Shown here in pieces: positions 43,229 through 53,918 of a stretch of 64,000 bases of DNA; the first letter of the stretch is position 1, and each line of letters starts with the position of its first letter. The translations under genes and the position numbers were made by a program. The DNA is from Neorhizobium galegae. GTDB taxonomy: Bacteria; Pseudomonadota; Alphaproteobacteria; Rhizobiales; Rhizobiaceae. The stretch is from NCBI RefSeq assembly GCF_017877055.1, contig NZ_JAGIPG010000001.1, positions 1,364,001 through 1,428,000 of the forward strand. The letters run 5' to 3'. The notes below the pieces were generated by a model. That model did no database searches, had not been told where the DNA came from, and was given only the letters and a program-made list of their open reading frames with translations.

Positions 43229-46156
43229 ATGTTCAGACTGACGGAGCTTTCCGAAATCGATCTGAATCAGTTGTTTAATCTCTCGCCCAATCCCTATGTC
43301 ATTCTCGACCGGGAATTGCGGCTTGTCGGGATGAACGACGCTTATCTGGCGGTGACGGGGCGTAGCCGCGACGAGCTTGTCGGCCGCAATATATTCGATG
43401 CGTTTCCGAGCGAACCGGATTCCGTTCCGGGCCGGCTGCTGCGCCAATCCTTCGCCAAGGTGCTCTCCACCGGTGAGGTGGATCACCTGCCGCTCGTCCC
43501 CTATCCGATCCAGGGTCCCGATGGAGAGCTTGAGGATCGTTATTGGAGCGCCACCCAGACGCCGATCAAGGACGAGACCGGCAAGCTCACCTTCATCCTG
43601 CAGCACACCGTGGATGTGACCGAACTTCACCTGCTGCGCAGCCGGTCGGCGGGCGACGCCGGCCTGCAGTTTCATACGGATCTGATGCGTCGGGCCGATG
43701 CCGTCCAGGGGCAGAATGTCGCGCTTGGCGAGGAGCGGGAATATCTGCGCATGCTGTTCGAGCAGGCGCCCGGCTTCATGGCGGTGCTGCGTGGCCCGGA
43801 GCATGTTTTCTCGATCGTCAACAGGTCCTACCGGACGATCGTCGGCCGCGAGGACCTGATCGGCAAGACCGTGCGCGAGGCTTTGCCGGATATTGCCGGC
43901 CAGGGCTTTTACGAACTGCTCGACGAGGTTTTCCGAACCGGCACGCCTTACAGCGCCTTTGGCGCGCGCGTCGTTCTGCAGCCCTCCGAAAGCGTTCAAC
44001 CGGAAGAGCGGTTTCTGGATTTCGTCTATCAGCCGATCCGCGATCGCGATGGTGGAGTCAGCGGTATTTTCGTGCAGGGCCAGGACGTTACGGAGCTTCG
44101 CCGGGCGCAGGAGGCGGCCCGCGAAAACGAGGACCGTTTCCGGACGCTCGCCCAATCCCTGCCGACACATGTGTGGACGGCGACGCCGGATGGCCGGATG
44201 CAATGGTGCAACGACCAGATCTTCACCTATAGCGGCCTGGAGTCCTTCTATTTCGACAGTGAGCGGCGCTCCGAGATGCTGCATCCGGACGATTCCCCCC
44301 GGATTGCCGCCGCCTGGGTCGAGGCCTTGCGCACCGGAGACCGTCTGGAGACGGAAATCCGCCTTCGCCGCCACGACGGCGTCTATCGCTGGTTCATCAG
44401 CCGTGCTGTGCCGATCAAGAATGCCGAGGGCGAGATCACGCTCTGGGTTGCCACCAATACCGATATCGACGAGCAGAAGAAGACGGAATCGGAGCTTTCC
44501 AGCCTCGCCGAAACCCTCGGCCACCGCGTCGAGGAAAGAACGATCGAGCTCGAGCGGACGCAGGAAGTGCTTCGCCAGAGCCAGAAGATGGAGGCGATCG
44601 GCAATCTCGCCGGCGGCATCGCCCATGATTTCAACAATCTCCTGCAGGTGATTACCGGCAACCTTCAGCTTCTCGGCCGGGGCTTCGTGGGTGACGAAGT
44701 GGCCGAAAGACGATTGAACAGCGCGCTTGCGGGGGCGTCGCGCGGCGCCCGGCTCGCCTCGCAGCTTCTCGCCTTCGGCCGGCGTCAGCCGCTTTCGCCG
44801 AAGGTGGTCAATCTGAGCCGCCTGATCCGGGAGATGGATCATCTCTTGAGGCGCAGCCTCGGCGAAGCGATCGAGATCGACACGGTCGTCGGAAGCGGGC
44901 TGTGGAACACGCTGGTCGATCCGAGCAATGTCGAAAATGCACTCCTCAACCTTGCGATCAACGCACGCGATGCGATGAACGGGCAGGGCAAGTTGACGAT
45001 CGAACTGGGCAACGCCTTCCTCGACGACGAATATGCGCGCCACATGTTCGACATCGAGGCCGGCCAATATGTGATGCTTGCGGTCACCGATACCGGTACG
45101 GGCATGACGGCTGACATTCTGGACAAGGTTTTCGATCCCTTCTTCACCACCAAGCCGGAAGGCAAGGGGACGGGGCTCGGCCTGTCGATGGTCTACGGTT
45201 TCGTCAAACAGTCGGGGGGCCATATCCGCATCTACAGCGAGCCGGGAAATGGCACCACCGTGAGGATATATCTTCCGCGATCGATGGAGGACGAGGATTT
45301 GGTCGTCGAAAATACCAGTGGCGCTGCCTTTGGCGGTCACGAGACGATCCTGGTCGTCGAAGACGACGAAGCGGTGCGGGAGATCACCGTCAGCCTGCTT
45401 GCCGAACTCGGCTACCGGGTCCTGCGGGCAAAGGATGCCGACAGTGGGCTTGCGATCGTCGAAAGCGGCGTGCCGATCGACTGCCTGTTCACCGACGTGG
45501 TGATGCCTGGGCGGCTGAAGAGCAGCGATCTCGCCAAGAGGGCCAAGGAACGGCTGCCGCATCTCGGCGTGTTGTTCACCTCGGGTTACACCGAAAATTC
45601 GATCGTCCATGGCGGGCGGCTCGACCCGGGCGTCAATCTGCTGAGCAAGCCTTATACGCGGGAGGCGCTCGCCCGGAAGATCCGCCAGGTGATCGATCAG
45701 AACCGGCAGGCTGTTCCGCCGCGCTTGCCGGAAAATCTTCCCGAGACGCCTCCCGTGAAACCTGCCGTCGAGCAACCATCAGCGCCGGATCCGGCGATTG
45801 CCGTTCTCCTGGTGGAAGACGAGGCGCTGATCCGCATCTCGACGGCGGATTTCCTCCAGGATTCCGGCATGGCCGTGATCGAGGCCGGATCGGCCGTCGA
45901 GGCGCTCGCAGCGGCCGGCAGCGATCCGATCGACATTCTCATCACGGATGTCCATCTGCCCGAAATGAGTGGATTGCAGCTTGCGTTGAAATTGCGCGAA
46001 ACGCTGCCGGATCTGCCGGTGATCTTTGCGACCGGCGACCGCAACGTGCCGGGCTCGGAGGGGCTTGGCCAGACGGCGCTGATCACCAAGCCTTACGATT
46101 ACGAGCTGCTGACGAGTTGTATCCGGGCGATGGTGACACCGCGTACGGTCGACTGA
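43229..46156 (+). CDS. Hybrid sensor histidine kinase with three PAS and two receiver domains
   Basis: This 975-aa cytoplasmic protein has PAS-like regions at about residues 10-135, 165-290 and 305-430, a HisKA/HATPase core with His466 in [12 protein letters not shown] and [19 protein letters not shown], and two receiver domains, with Asp756 (FTDVVMPG) and Asp907 (ITDVHLPE). The joint between the receivers is proline-rich (about 830-855). The DFNN motif places it with PAS-rich soluble kinases. The ATG at 43229 has AAGGA upstream; GTG/ATG codons at 43202-43205 lack a site. No separate response regulator is next to it, so output is unknown. Its 3' end overlaps the convergent mgtC-like gene. Confidence 0.93.
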   Translation: MFRLTELSEIDLNQLFNLSPNPYVILDRELRLVGMNDAYLAVTGRSRDELVGRNIFDAFPSEPDSVPGRLLRQSFAKVLSTGEVDHLPLVPYPIQGPDGELEDRYWSATQTPIKDETGKLTFILQHTVDVTELHLLRSRSAGDAGLQFHTDLMRRADAVQGQNVALGEEREYLRMLFEQAPGFMAVLRGPEHVFSIVNRSYRTIVGREDLIGKTVREALPDIAGQGFYELLDEVFRTGTPYSAFGARVVLQPSESVQPEERFLDFVYQPIRDRDGGVSGIFVQGQDVTELRRAQEAARENEDRFRTLAQSLPTHVWTATPDGRMQWCNDQIFTYSGLESFYFDSERRSEMLHPDDSPRIAAAWVEALRTGDRLETEIRLRRHDGVYRWFISRAVPIKNAEGEITLWVATNTDIDEQKKTESELSSLAETLGHRVEERTIELERTQEVLRQSQKMEAIGNLAGGIAHDFNNLLQVITGNLQLLGRGFVGDEVAERRLNSALAGASRGARLASQLLAFGRRQPLSPKVVNLSRLIREMDHLLRRSLGEAIEIDTVVGSGLWNTLVDPSNVENALLNLAINARDAMNGQGKLTIELGNAFLDDEYARHMFDIEAGQYVMLAVTDTGTGMTADILDKVFDPFFTTKPEGKGTGLGLSMVYGFVKQSGGHIRIYSEPGNGTTVRIYLPRSMEDEDLVVENTSGAAFGGHETILVVEDDEAVREITVSLLAELGYRVLRAKDADSGLAIVESGVPIDCLFTDVVMPGRLKSSDLAKRAKERLPHLGVLFTSGYTENSIVHGGRLDPGVNLLSKPYTREALARKIRQVIDQNRQAVPPRLPENLPETPPVKPAVEQPSAPDPAIAVLLVEDEALIRISTADFLQDSGMAVIEAGSAVEALAAAGSDPIDILITDVHLPEMSGLQLALKLRETLPDLPVIFATGDRNVPGSEGLGQTALITKPYDYELLTSCIRAMVTPRTVD

Positions 46157-46671
46157 GCCGTTATCCTTCCTCGTGGGCTGAATCCGCTATTCATCTTCAT
46201 GCCCCCGGCCACTTCGGTCTTGCGCAGCAGCCTGAGGATGACGATGCCGGCGCCGGTCGCTGCGATTGCCACGATCCACATGCCGAGGCCGACGCAGAGC
46301 CCGATCGCGCCGGACAGCCACATGCTGGCACCGGTGGTCAGGCCCTTCACGTCGCCCCGCATCTGGAAGACGACGCCGGCGGCGAGGAACGCGATGCCGG
46401 CGGTGACGGCCTCGATGAGGCGGATCGGGTCGATCTGGACCGTATTGGGCTGATTGCCGAATTCATGCATGACCTGCAGGCCGGCCAGCGTGAAGACGGC
46501 TGCGGCAAGACCGATCAGCATGTTGGTGCGCAGGCCGGCGGAATTGTTGCGCAACTCGCGTTCGAGGCCGATCAGGCCGCACAGAACAGCGGCGCCGATC
46601 AATCTCACCAGAAGCACCTCGATCGCAACGGGCGCCTGGTGCGAAAACTCTTCGGCAAGCGTGTTGAGCAT
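46099..46671 (-). CDS. MgtC/SapB-family membrane protein
   Basis: This 190-aa inner-membrane protein has about four to five hydrophobic segments in the first 150 residues. The MgtC family blocks are present: LIGAAVLCGLIGLERELRNNSAGLRTNMLIGL and AGIAFLAAGVVFQMRGDVKGLTTGASMW. It ends in a basic, non-hydrophobic tail of about 40 residues. MgtC proteins act in adaptation to low magnesium or inside hosts. Its last 58 bases overlap the end of the convergent histidine kinase gene. Confidence 0.9.
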   Translation of the reverse strand: MLNTLAEEFSHQAPVAIEVLLVRLIGAAVLCGLIGLERELRNNSAGLRTNMLIGLAAAVFTLAGLQVMHEFGNQPNTVQIDPIRLIEAVTAGIAFLAAGVVFQMRGDVKGLTTGASMWLSGAIGLCVGLGMWIVAIAATGAGIVILRLLRKTEVAGGMKMNSGFSPRGRITAQSTVRGVTIARIQLVSSS

Positions 46672-46767
46672 GGTCGCGATATTCCGATGTCACAGTGACA
46701 TGACATCGGAAACTGGCGCGGGCTTGGATGGTTCCGTCACCGGCGGGTGACGTTGCGGCGAAAACCC

Positions 46768-48024
46768 TCAGATACGCCCTTCGGCCTCGGCGATAACCTT
46801 CGTCAGGCTGCCGTTTGCCGGAAAGAGCGGGATGAGGCAGGCCTGCAGGGCGTGGTAGATATCGCCCTTGCCGGGGAAGAGGGTGTGGGAGGGGACGAGA
46901 TCCTCGGTCAGTTCCTCGTGCCAGCCGCCGTTTTTGTGATCGATGAAGTGGTTGGCGATCGTGCCCCAGATCAGCCGGTAGCTGTCCTCGTAAAAGCGGT
47001 CGGCCGGCAGGTGCTCGTTGAGGAAATGCGCGGCACCCGCCGCCTCGCACATCGGCCACCAGAGCTTGTTGGTCTTGGCGGGCTTGTCGGCCCAGTCGAG
47101 CGTGTAGAAAAAGCCGCCCTTTTGACTGTCCCAGCCCAGTGACATGGACTGAACGAACAGCGATTTCGCCGCGTCCGGCATCCAGGCGTGCTTCTTGTCC
47201 CCGAGCGTCCAGAGTTGCAGCAGGAGGCGCGACCATTCCAGCCAATGGCCGGGCGTGGTGCCGGCGGGGCGGAACATCTCGTCGGGATGGTAATAGTCCT
47301 TGTCGATCGTCCATTCCGGATCAAAATGCTCGGCAACCCGGAAACCGACGCTGCCGGCGGAGCGGCGGATGACGAGGTCGGCGATGCTTTCCGCCTTGTC
47401 GAGATAGGCCTTCTCGCCAGTTGCCTCGAAAGCGGCCATCAGCGCTTCAGTGAGGTGCATGTTGGAATTCTGGCCGCGATAGCCGCCGCCATCGATCGGA
47501 GACCAGTCGCGATTGAATTCTTCCATAATCGCGCCGTGACGCGGCTCCCAGAACTGGGTCTCCAGAACCTCGCTGATATCGGCCAGCATCTTGTCGGCGA
47601 GCGGATGGCCGGCAACTTTTGCCGAGGAGGCGGCGAGCAGCACGAAGGCGTGGCCATAACCCTGCTTGGCGGAATCGGCTGCGCCGTCGTCGTTGACCTG
47701 CCAGAAATAGCCGCCATATTCCGTATCACGATGGCGTTCCCACAGAGTGCGCATGCCGTGGTCGATGATATCGCCCGAGCCGGGCCGGCCGAGCAGGTAG
47801 CCGATCGAGAAACAATGGACCATGCGAGCCGAGGCATGGATGCCGCGCGTCGGGTTGGCGCCGCCGAGGGCCAAGCCCTGGTCGTCGAGATCGAAGAAGC
47901 CGCCCATCGGGTTGATGGCCCGGGTTTGAAAGAAATCGAAGAGCCCGTCGGCCTGATCCAGGAGCCAGCGACGATGATAGGGGAGGCTCGCCCAGTTGGC
48001 TTTTGTCTGACCGGTGTCGCTCAT
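46768..48024 (-). CDS. AGE-family sugar epimerase/isomerase
   Basis: This 418-aa protein is an alpha/alpha barrel of the N-acylglucosamine 2-epimerase family: GGFFDLDDQG near residue 41, TRGIHASARMVHCFSIGYLLG near 59, GQNSNMHLTEALMAA near 183, GTTPGHWLEWSRLLLQLW near 255 and GGWHEELTEDL near 380. The histidines in these blocks are the general acid/base residues of the family. Members interconvert N-acetylglucosamine/N-acetylmannosamine, mannose/fructose or sulfoquinovose forms; the substrate here cannot be told. It stands alone between mgtC and metH. Confidence 0.9.
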   Translation of the reverse strand: MSDTGQTKANWASLPYHRRWLLDQADGLFDFFQTRAINPMGGFFDLDDQGLALGGANPTRGIHASARMVHCFSIGYLLGRPGSGDIIDHGMRTLWERHRDTEYGGYFWQVNDDGAADSAKQGYGHAFVLLAASSAKVAGHPLADKMLADISEVLETQFWEPRHGAIMEEFNRDWSPIDGGGYRGQNSNMHLTEALMAAFEATGEKAYLDKAESIADLVIRRSAGSVGFRVAEHFDPEWTIDKDYYHPDEMFRPAGTTPGHWLEWSRLLLQLWTLGDKKHAWMPDAAKSLFVQSMSLGWDSQKGGFFYTLDWADKPAKTNKLWWPMCEAAGAAHFLNEHLPADRFYEDSYRLIWGTIANHFIDHKNGGWHEELTEDLVPSHTLFPGKGDIYHALQACLIPLFPANGSLTKVIAEAEGRI

Positions 48025-48159
48025 GAAAACCTCGGAATCGGTTTGGGACCTGTGTCGCTCTGAACGCCTATAGCGCCCTGCTGGTTGCCTGTCATGGCTC
48101 TTGTTAAATCGCTTATCCTAAGCAGGCTGGTATCAAGCACTCCAGAGGTTATATATTGA

Positions 48160-48177
48160 CATAAAGATATCTTTATG
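48160..48177. promoter_or_regulatory. 18-bp perfect palindrome upstream of metH
   Basis: CATAAAGATATCTTTATG is a perfect inverted repeat 40 bases before the metH start. It resembles, from memory, operators of ArsR-type methionine-cycle regulators (SahR) in proteobacteria. It contains an in-frame ATG (48175) that would otherwise be read as the metH start. Confidence 0.6.
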
Positions 48178-48216
48178 CGGTTATTGAGCGAAATCGAAAC
48201 GATGAAGGGATGTGCC

Positions 48217-51200
48217 ATGTTCGACGAACTCTTTGGTCCCGAGGCCGCCGCGCGCGACGGCGCGGAGATTCTGGCGGCACTCAAGGCCGCGGCTCGTGAG
48301 CGCATCCTCATCCTTGACGGTGCGATGGGCACCGAAATCCAGGGCCTGGGTTTCGACGAAGGCCATTTTCGCGGCGAGCGATTTGCCGGATGCGCCTGCC
48401 ACCAGCAGGGCAACAACGACCTTCTGATTCTCTCGCAGCCCCAGGCGGTCGAGGAAATCCATTACCGTTATGCCAAGGCCGGCGCCGATATCATCGAAAC
48501 CAATACATTCTCCTCGACCCGCATCGCGCAGGCCGACTACCAGATGGAGAACGCGGTCTACGACCTGAACCGCGACGGCGCGCGGCTGGCGCGGCGGGCG
48601 GTGTTGAGGGCTGAGAAGGAAGACGGCCGCCGCCGGTTCGTCGCCGGCGCCATCGGCCCGACCAACCGGACCGCCTCGATTTCTCCCGACGTCAACAATC
48701 CCGGTTACCGGGCGGTGACATTCGACGACCTTCGCATCGCCTATGGCGAACAGCTCGACGGCCTGATCGACGGCGGCGCCGATATCATCCTGATCGAGAC
48801 GATCTTCGATACGCTGAACGCCAAGGCGGCGATCTTCGCCTGTGCCGAGCGTTTCGAGGCGAAGGGCATCCGCCTGCCGGTGATGATCTCCGGCACGATC
48901 ACCGATCTTTCCGGCCGCACGCTGTCCGGCCAGACGCCGTCGGCCTTCTGGTCCTCCATCCGTCATTCGAAGCCCTTCACCGTCGGCCTCAACTGCGCGC
49001 TCGGCGCCGATGCGATGCGGCCGCACCTGCAGGAGCTTTCGGGCGTCGCCGACACGTTCATCTCCGCCTATCCGAATGCCGGCCTGCCGAACTCGTTCGG
49101 CGGTTATGACGAGACGCCGGAAGACATGGCCCGCCAGATCAAAGGCTTTGCCGAGGAAGGCCTCGTCAACGTCGTCGGCGGCTGCTGCGGATCGACGCCG
49201 GAACATATCCGCGCGATTGCCGAAGCGGTCGCGCCGTACAAGCCGCGCGAAGTGCCGGAACACCGGCCGTTCATGTCGCTTGCGGGCCTGGAGCCCTTCG
49301 AGTTCACCAAGGACGTGCCGTTCGTCAATGTCGGCGAGCGCACCAACGTCACCGGCTCGGCGAAATTCCGCAAGCTGATCACCGCAGGCGATTTTACCGC
49401 AGCTCTCGTGGTCGCCCGCGAGCAGGTGGAAAACGGTGCCTCGATCATCGACATCAACATGGACGAGGGCCTGATCGACTCGCAGCGGGCGATGGTCGAA
49501 TTCGTCAACCTGATCGCCGCCGAACCGGATATCGCCCGGGTGCCGATCATGCTCGACTCGTCCAAGTTCGAGATCATGGAGGCGGGCCTGAAATGCGTGC
49601 AGGGCAAGCCGGTCGTCAACTCGATCTCCATGAAGGAAGGCGAGGAGAAGTTCATCGCCCAGGCCAAGCTGCTGCGCAACTATGGCGCCGCCGTCGTGGT
49701 CATGGCCTTCGACGAGCAGGGCCAGGCCGATACCTACGAGCGCAAGGTGGCGATCTGCGAACGCGCCTACAAGCTCCTGACCGAAGAGGCGGATTTCCCG
49801 CCGGAAGACATCATCTTCGACCCGAACATCTTTGCGGTCGCGACGGGGATCGAGGAGCATAACGGCTACGGGCTCGCGTTCATCCAGGCGACGAAGACGA
49901 TTCGCGAGCGCATGCCTCTCGTGCATGTCTCGGGCGGCGTCTCGAACCTGTCCTTCTCGTTCCGCGGCAACGAGCCAGTACGCGAGGCGATGCATGCGGT
50001 GTTCCTCTACCACGCCATCCAGGCGGGCATGGACATGGGCATCGTCAATGCCGGTCAGCTGGCGATCTACGAAAACATTGATCCGGAACTGCGCGAGGCC
50101 TGCGAGGACGTCGTGCTCAACCGCCGCGACGATGCGACGGAACGGATGCTCGACATCGCCGAGCGTTATCGCGGGACCGGGGCCAAGGAAGCCAAGGAGA
50201 GAGATCTCGCCTGGCGCGAATGGCCGGTGGAGAAGCGCCTTTCGCATGCGCTCGTCAACGGTATCAACGAATTCATCGATATCGACACGGAAGAGGCGCG
50301 CCAGAATGCGGAGCGGCCTCTGCATGTGATCGAAGGTCCGCTGATGGCCGGCATGAACGTGGTCGGCGACCTGTTCGGCTCCGGAAAAATGTTCCTGCCG
50401 CAGGTGGTGAAATCCGCCCGCGTGATGAAGCAGGCCGTGGCCGTGCTTCTGCCCTACATGGAAGAGGAAAAGCGCCTCAATGGCGGGGACCAGAAGAAGT
50501 CCGCCGGCAAGGTGCTGATGGCGACCGTCAAGGGCGACGTCCACGATATCGGCAAGAACATCGTCGGCGTCGTGCTCGCCTGCAACAATTACGAGATCAT
50601 CGATCTCGGCGTGATGGTGCCGGCGACCAAGATTCTGGAAACGGCGATTGCCGAGAAGGTCGATATCATCGGGCTTTCCGGCCTGATCACCCCGTCGCTC
50701 GACGAGATGGTGCATGTGGCGTCCGAAATGGAGCGCCAGGGTTTCGACATTCCGCTGCTGATCGGCGGGGCGACGACCAGCCGCGTCCATACGGCGGTCA
50801 AGATCCATCCGCGTTATGATCGCGGCCAGGCGATCTATGTGACGGATGCGAGCCGCGCCGTCGGCGTCGTGTCCGCGCTTCTCTCCGAAGACGGAAAGCC
50901 GAGCTATATCAGCACGGTGCAGGCGGAATATGCCAAGGTGGCGGCGGCCCATGCCCGCTCTGAAGCGGAAAAGACCCGCCTGCCGATCGCGCGTGCACGC
51001 GCCAATGCGGAGAAGGTCGACTGGTCGTCCTACCAGCCCAAGAAGCCGCAATTCACGGGCACCAAGGTGTTCGAGACCTATGACTTGGCGGAACTGGCAA
51101 AATATATCGACTGGACGCCGTTCTTCCAGACCTGGGAGATGAAGGGGCGGTTCCCGGCGATCCTCGAGGACGAGAAGCAGGGCGAGGCGGCGCGCCAGCT

Positions 51201-51990
51201 TTATGCCGATGCGCAGGCGATGCTCGACAAGATCATTGCGGAAAAATGGTTCCGGCCGCGGGCGGTGATCGGCTTCTGGCCGGCCAATGCGGTGGGGGAC
51301 GATATTCGCGTTTTTGCCGATGAGAGCCGCGCGGAAGAACTCGCGACCTTCTTCACGCTGCGACAGCAGCTTTCGAAGCGTGACGGTCGCCCGAACGTGG
51401 CGCTGTCGGATTTCGTCGCACCTGCCGAGACCGGCCTGGAGGACTATGTCGGCGGTTTCGTCGTCACGGCCGGCATCGAGGAAGTGGCGATCGCGGAGCG
51501 GTTCGAACGGGCGAACGACGATTACTCCTCGATCCTCGTCAAGGCGCTGGCTGACCGCTTCGCGGAAGCCTTTGCCGAATGCATGCACGAGCAGGTCCGC
51601 AAGGAATTCTGGGGTTATGCGCCCGACGAGACATTCTCGGCGGAAGAGCTGATCACCGAGGCCTATAACGGCATCCGCCCGGCGCCGGGTTATCCGGCCC
51701 AGCCCGACCATACGGAAAAGGCGACGCTGTTCCGGCTGCTCGATGCGGAAGCGGCGACCGGCGTCATCCTGACGGAAAGCTACGCCATGTGGCCCGGCTC
51801 GTCGGTCTCGGGCCTCTATATCGGCCACCCGGCATCCTACTATTTCGGAGTGGCGAAGGTCGAGCGGGACCAGGTCGAGGATTATGCCAAGCGCAAGGGG
51901 ATGTCGATCGAGGAGATCGAGCGCTGGCTCGGCCCGGTCCTTAACTACGTGCCGACGTCCGGCCAGGATGCGGTCGACGACGCGGCCTGA
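48217..51990 (+). CDS. metH: Cobalamin-dependent methionine synthase
   Basis: This 1257-aa enzyme moves a methyl group from 5-methyltetrahydrofolate to homocysteine through cobalamin. All four modules are present: homocysteine domain (about residues 20-340; zinc cysteines in GLNCALG and [10 protein letters not shown]), pterin domain (about 360-620; [13 protein letters not shown]), cobalamin domain (about 660-900; DVHDIGKN with the cobalt ligand His776) and the S-adenosylmethionine activation domain (about 930-1250; [12 protein letters not shown]). The ATG at 48217 is preferred because AAGGGATG stands just before it, the homology starts there, and the upstream ATG falls inside a palindromic operator. 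A terminator follows. Confidence 0.97.
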   Translation: MFDELFGPEAAARDGAEILAALKAAARERILILDGAMGTEIQGLGFDEGHFRGERFAGCACHQQGNNDLLILSQPQAVEEIHYRYAKAGADIIETNTFSSTRIAQADYQMENAVYDLNRDGARLARRAVLRAEKEDGRRRFVAGAIGPTNRTASISPDVNNPGYRAVTFDDLRIAYGEQLDGLIDGGADIILIETIFDTLNAKAAIFACAERFEAKGIRLPVMISGTITDLSGRTLSGQTPSAFWSSIRHSKPFTVGLNCALGADAMRPHLQELSGVADTFISAYPNAGLPNSFGGYDETPEDMARQIKGFAEEGLVNVVGGCCGSTPEHIRAIAEAVAPYKPREVPEHRPFMSLAGLEPFEFTKDVPFVNVGERTNVTGSAKFRKLITAGDFTAALVVAREQVENGASIIDINMDEGLIDSQRAMVEFVNLIAAEPDIARVPIMLDSSKFEIMEAGLKCVQGKPVVNSISMKEGEEKFIAQAKLLRNYGAAVVVMAFDEQGQADTYERKVAICERAYKLLTEEADFPPEDIIFDPNIFAVATGIEEHNGYGLAFIQATKTIRERMPLVHVSGGVSNLSFSFRGNEPVREAMHAVFLYHAIQAGMDMGIVNAGQLAIYENIDPELREACEDVVLNRRDDATERMLDIAERYRGTGAKEAKERDLAWREWPVEKRLSHALVNGINEFIDIDTEEARQNAERPLHVIEGPLMAGMNVVGDLFGSGKMFLPQVVKSARVMKQAVAVLLPYMEEEKRLNGGDQKKSAGKVLMATVKGDVHDIGKNIVGVVLACNNYEIIDLGVMVPATKILETAIAEKVDIIGLSGLITPSLDEMVHVASEMERQGFDIPLLIGGATTSRVHTAVKIHPRYDRGQAIYVTDASRAVGVVSALLSEDGKPSYISTVQAEYAKVAAAHARSEAEKTRLPIARARANAEKVDWSSYQPKKPQFTGTKVFETYDLAELAKYIDWTPFFQTWEMKGRFPAILEDEKQGEAARQLYADAQAMLDKIIAEKWFRPRAVIGFWPANAVGDDIRVFADESRAEELATFFTLRQQLSKRDGRPNVALSDFVAPAETGLEDYVGGFVVTAGIEEVAIAERFERANDDYSSILVKALADRFAEAFAECMHEQVRKEFWGYAPDETFSAEELITEAYNGIRPAPGYPAQPDHTEKATLFRLLDAEAATGVILTESYAMWPGSSVSGLYIGHPASYYFGVAKVERDQVEDYAKRKGMSIEEIERWLGPVLNYVPTSGQDAVDDAA

Positions 51991-52020
51991 GGAAGGCGCC
52001 GCCTGAGATTGCCCGAATGC

Positions 52021-52048
52021 AAAACGGCATCCGCGAGGATGCCGTTTT
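52021..52048. terminator. Bidirectional terminator between metH and the ABC operon
   Basis: AAAACGGCATCC and GGATGCCGTTTT form a perfect twelve-pair stem with a four-base loop, with A and T runs at the ends for both convergent genes. Confidence 0.9.
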
Positions 52049-52058
52049 ACGTTTGCGA

Positions 52059-53120
52059 TCAGTCGCGGATGATCAGGAAATCGTGGGCGTTGAAGCGCAG
52101 CGTCAGGGTTTCGCCCGACTGCGGCAGGACCGCATCCGGGGAATTGAACATGTCGAAGGAAATCTGGTTTCCTCCGACATCGAGCTTGGTGCGGATGACT
52201 GACCCCAGAAAATGCGAGGAGAGGACCTGACCGGTCAGCGACGTATCGCCCTTGGCATTTTCCAGGAGCGAACCGGCTTCAGGGCGCAGCGCGATCGAGA
52301 GCTTGTCGCCGCCCTTCAGCGCGCCGATCGATTCTCGCAGCCTGATGGTATTCTCGCCGACCTTGACGGTGTTGGCCGCCGGATCGACGACGGTCGCCTC
52401 GATGATGTTGAGCGTGCCGACGAAGGAGGCGACGAAGCGGGTGGTCGGACGATTGTAGATTTCCGACGGGGTGCCGATCTGGTCGGCGCGGCCGGCATTC
52501 ATGACGACGACACGGTCGGAGATCGACAAGGCCTCTTCCTGGTCGTGCGTCACGAAGACGGTGGTGATGCCGAGCTGGCGCTGGATTTCACGGATCTCCT
52601 CGCGCAATGAAACACGGATCTTGGCGTCGAGCGCCGACAGCGGCTCGTCGAGCAGCAGGACCTGCGGCTTCGGCGCAAGCGCGCGGGCGAGCGCCACGCG
52701 CTGCTGCTGGCCGCCGGACATCTGGTAGGGGTAGCGGTCGGCCAGATGCTCGAGGCTGATGAGCTTCAGCATTTCCTTGACGCGCGTTTCGATCTCCGTC
52801 TTGGACTTGCCGGCGACCTTCAAGCCGAAGGCGACGTTGTCGAAGACGTTCATGTTGGGAAACAGCGCATAGGCCTGGAAGACCATGCCAATATTGCGCT
52901 GGTTGGTCTTCAACGTGTTCTGGTTTTTGCCGTTGATCGAGATGGCGCCATCGCTCGGGCTTTCGAAGCCGGCGATCATGCGCAGCACGGTCGTCTTGCC
53001 GCAGCCCGACGGTCCGAGAAAGGAGACGAACTCACCCTTCTCGATGGACATATTGAAGTCCTTGACCACCTGGGTCTGGCCGAAGCTCTTCTTGATACTT
53101 TCGAGAACGAGGAACGACAT
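52059..53120 (-). CDS. ABC transporter ATP-binding protein, PotA/FbpC type
   Basis: This 353-aa ATPase has Walker A GPSGCGKTTVLRM, Q-loop VFQAYALFPN, signature MSGGQQQRVALARAL, Walker B VLLLDEPLSALD and the switch in FVTHDQEEAL, then a C-terminal TOBE-type domain from about residue 245 (IALRPEAGSL). It is the last gene of a four-gene importer operon read on the minus strand. AAGGAAT precedes the ATG at 53120; the TTG just upstream is less likely. The substrate is unknown. Confidence 0.94.
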   Translation of the reverse strand: MSFLVLESIKKSFGQTQVVKDFNMSIEKGEFVSFLGPSGCGKTTVLRMIAGFESPSDGAISINGKNQNTLKTNQRNIGMVFQAYALFPNMNVFDNVAFGLKVAGKSKTEIETRVKEMLKLISLEHLADRYPYQMSGGQQQRVALARALAPKPQVLLLDEPLSALDAKIRVSLREEIREIQRQLGITTVFVTHDQEEALSISDRVVVMNAGRADQIGTPSEIYNRPTTRFVASFVGTLNIIEATVVDPAANTVKVGENTIRLRESIGALKGGDKLSIALRPEAGSLLENAKGDTSLTGQVLSSHFLGSVIRTKLDVGGNQISFDMFNSPDAVLPQSGETLTLRFNAHDFLIIRD

Positions 53121-53129
53121 CAAAATTCC

Positions 53130-53918
53130 TTAAGGCCTGGAAGGCGTCAATTTGCTGAAGCGGGAAACGAGCTGGATCAGACCCATCGAGAGCCAGGTGA
53201 TGGCAAAGGCGATGACCGCCAGCGCCGAAGGTTCGTAAGCCTTGTTGGCGCCGACGAGCTGGAGGTAAGGACCGAAGGCCGGACGATTGAGAAGGGCCGC
53301 CATGGTGAATTCTCCCATGACGATCGCAAACGTGATGAAGGCGCCCGAGAGCACTCCCGACATGACGTTCGGGAAGATGCAGCGGAACATGATCGTCGGC
53401 CATTTGGCGCCAAGGATTTCGGCGGCCTCCGTCAGCGTCCGCACATCGATGGTCCGCATCGCGGTATCGACCGAGCGATACATGTATGGAAGGGCCAGCG
53501 TGACGTAGGAGAATGTCAGCAGGATGTTGGTGCCCTGCGTCGAGCCGGTGAACGGGATCCAGGACGAGGAATTGTAGAGACGCAGGTAGCCGAACACGAT
53601 GACGATCGCCGGAATGACGAGCGGCAGCAGCGTGATGAATTCGACGACCGGCCGCATCTGCGGCAGGCGTAGCCGCACCCAATAGGCGGTCGGCACGATG
53701 AGCAGCATGCCGACGACGATCGTCACCAGCGCCATCAGCATCGAGAAGCCGAAGGTGGCGCGGAACTGAGCGTCCGTAAACACCGACTGGTAGGCATCGA
53801 AGGAATAGACGCCGCGCCGCATGCGCAGCGAGAACTCGAAAGTCCCGATCAGCGGCACGAAGAAATAGATGGCGCCGATGGCGATCGCGATCCAGGCGAA
53901 GATCTTGTGCGCCTTCAT
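53130..53918 (-). CDS. ABC transporter permease (PotC type)
   Basis: This 262-aa inner-membrane protein has about six hydrophobic segments and the EAA loop TLTEAAEILGAKWPTIMFRCIF. The ATG at 53918 shares its bases with the TGA of the preceding permease gene, so translation is coupled; a GTG nine bases earlier is also in frame. It is the second channel subunit of the operon. Confidence 0.93.
   Translation of the reverse strand: MKAHKIFAWIAIAIGAIYFFVPLIGTFEFSLRMRRGVYSFDAYQSVFTDAQFRATFGFSMLMALVTIVVGMLLIVPTAYWVRLRLPQMRPVVEFITLLPLVIPAIVIVFGYLRLYNSSSWIPFTGSTQGTNILLTFSYVTLALPYMYRSVDTAMRTIDVRTLTEAAEILGAKWPTIMFRCIFPNVMSGVLSGAFITFAIVMGEFTMAALLNRPAFGPYLQLVGANKAYEPSALAVIAFAITWLSMGLIQLVSRFSKLTPSRP

Noticed and set aside
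43193..45775. Minus-strand frame of 860 codons opposite the hybrid kinase
   Set aside because: Antisense shadow; the plus-strand gene has complete kinase and receiver motifs.
48025..48216. SAM or cobalamin riboswitch before metH
   Set aside because: The leader is short and shows only a DNA palindrome; I see no B12-box or SAM-type pairing pattern.
48181..51828. Long minus-strand open frame of about 1215 codons opposite metH
   Set aside because: It is a GC-rich shadow of the methionine synthase gene, has no family motifs, and its composition (His, Arg, Asp rich) is that of an antisense frame.
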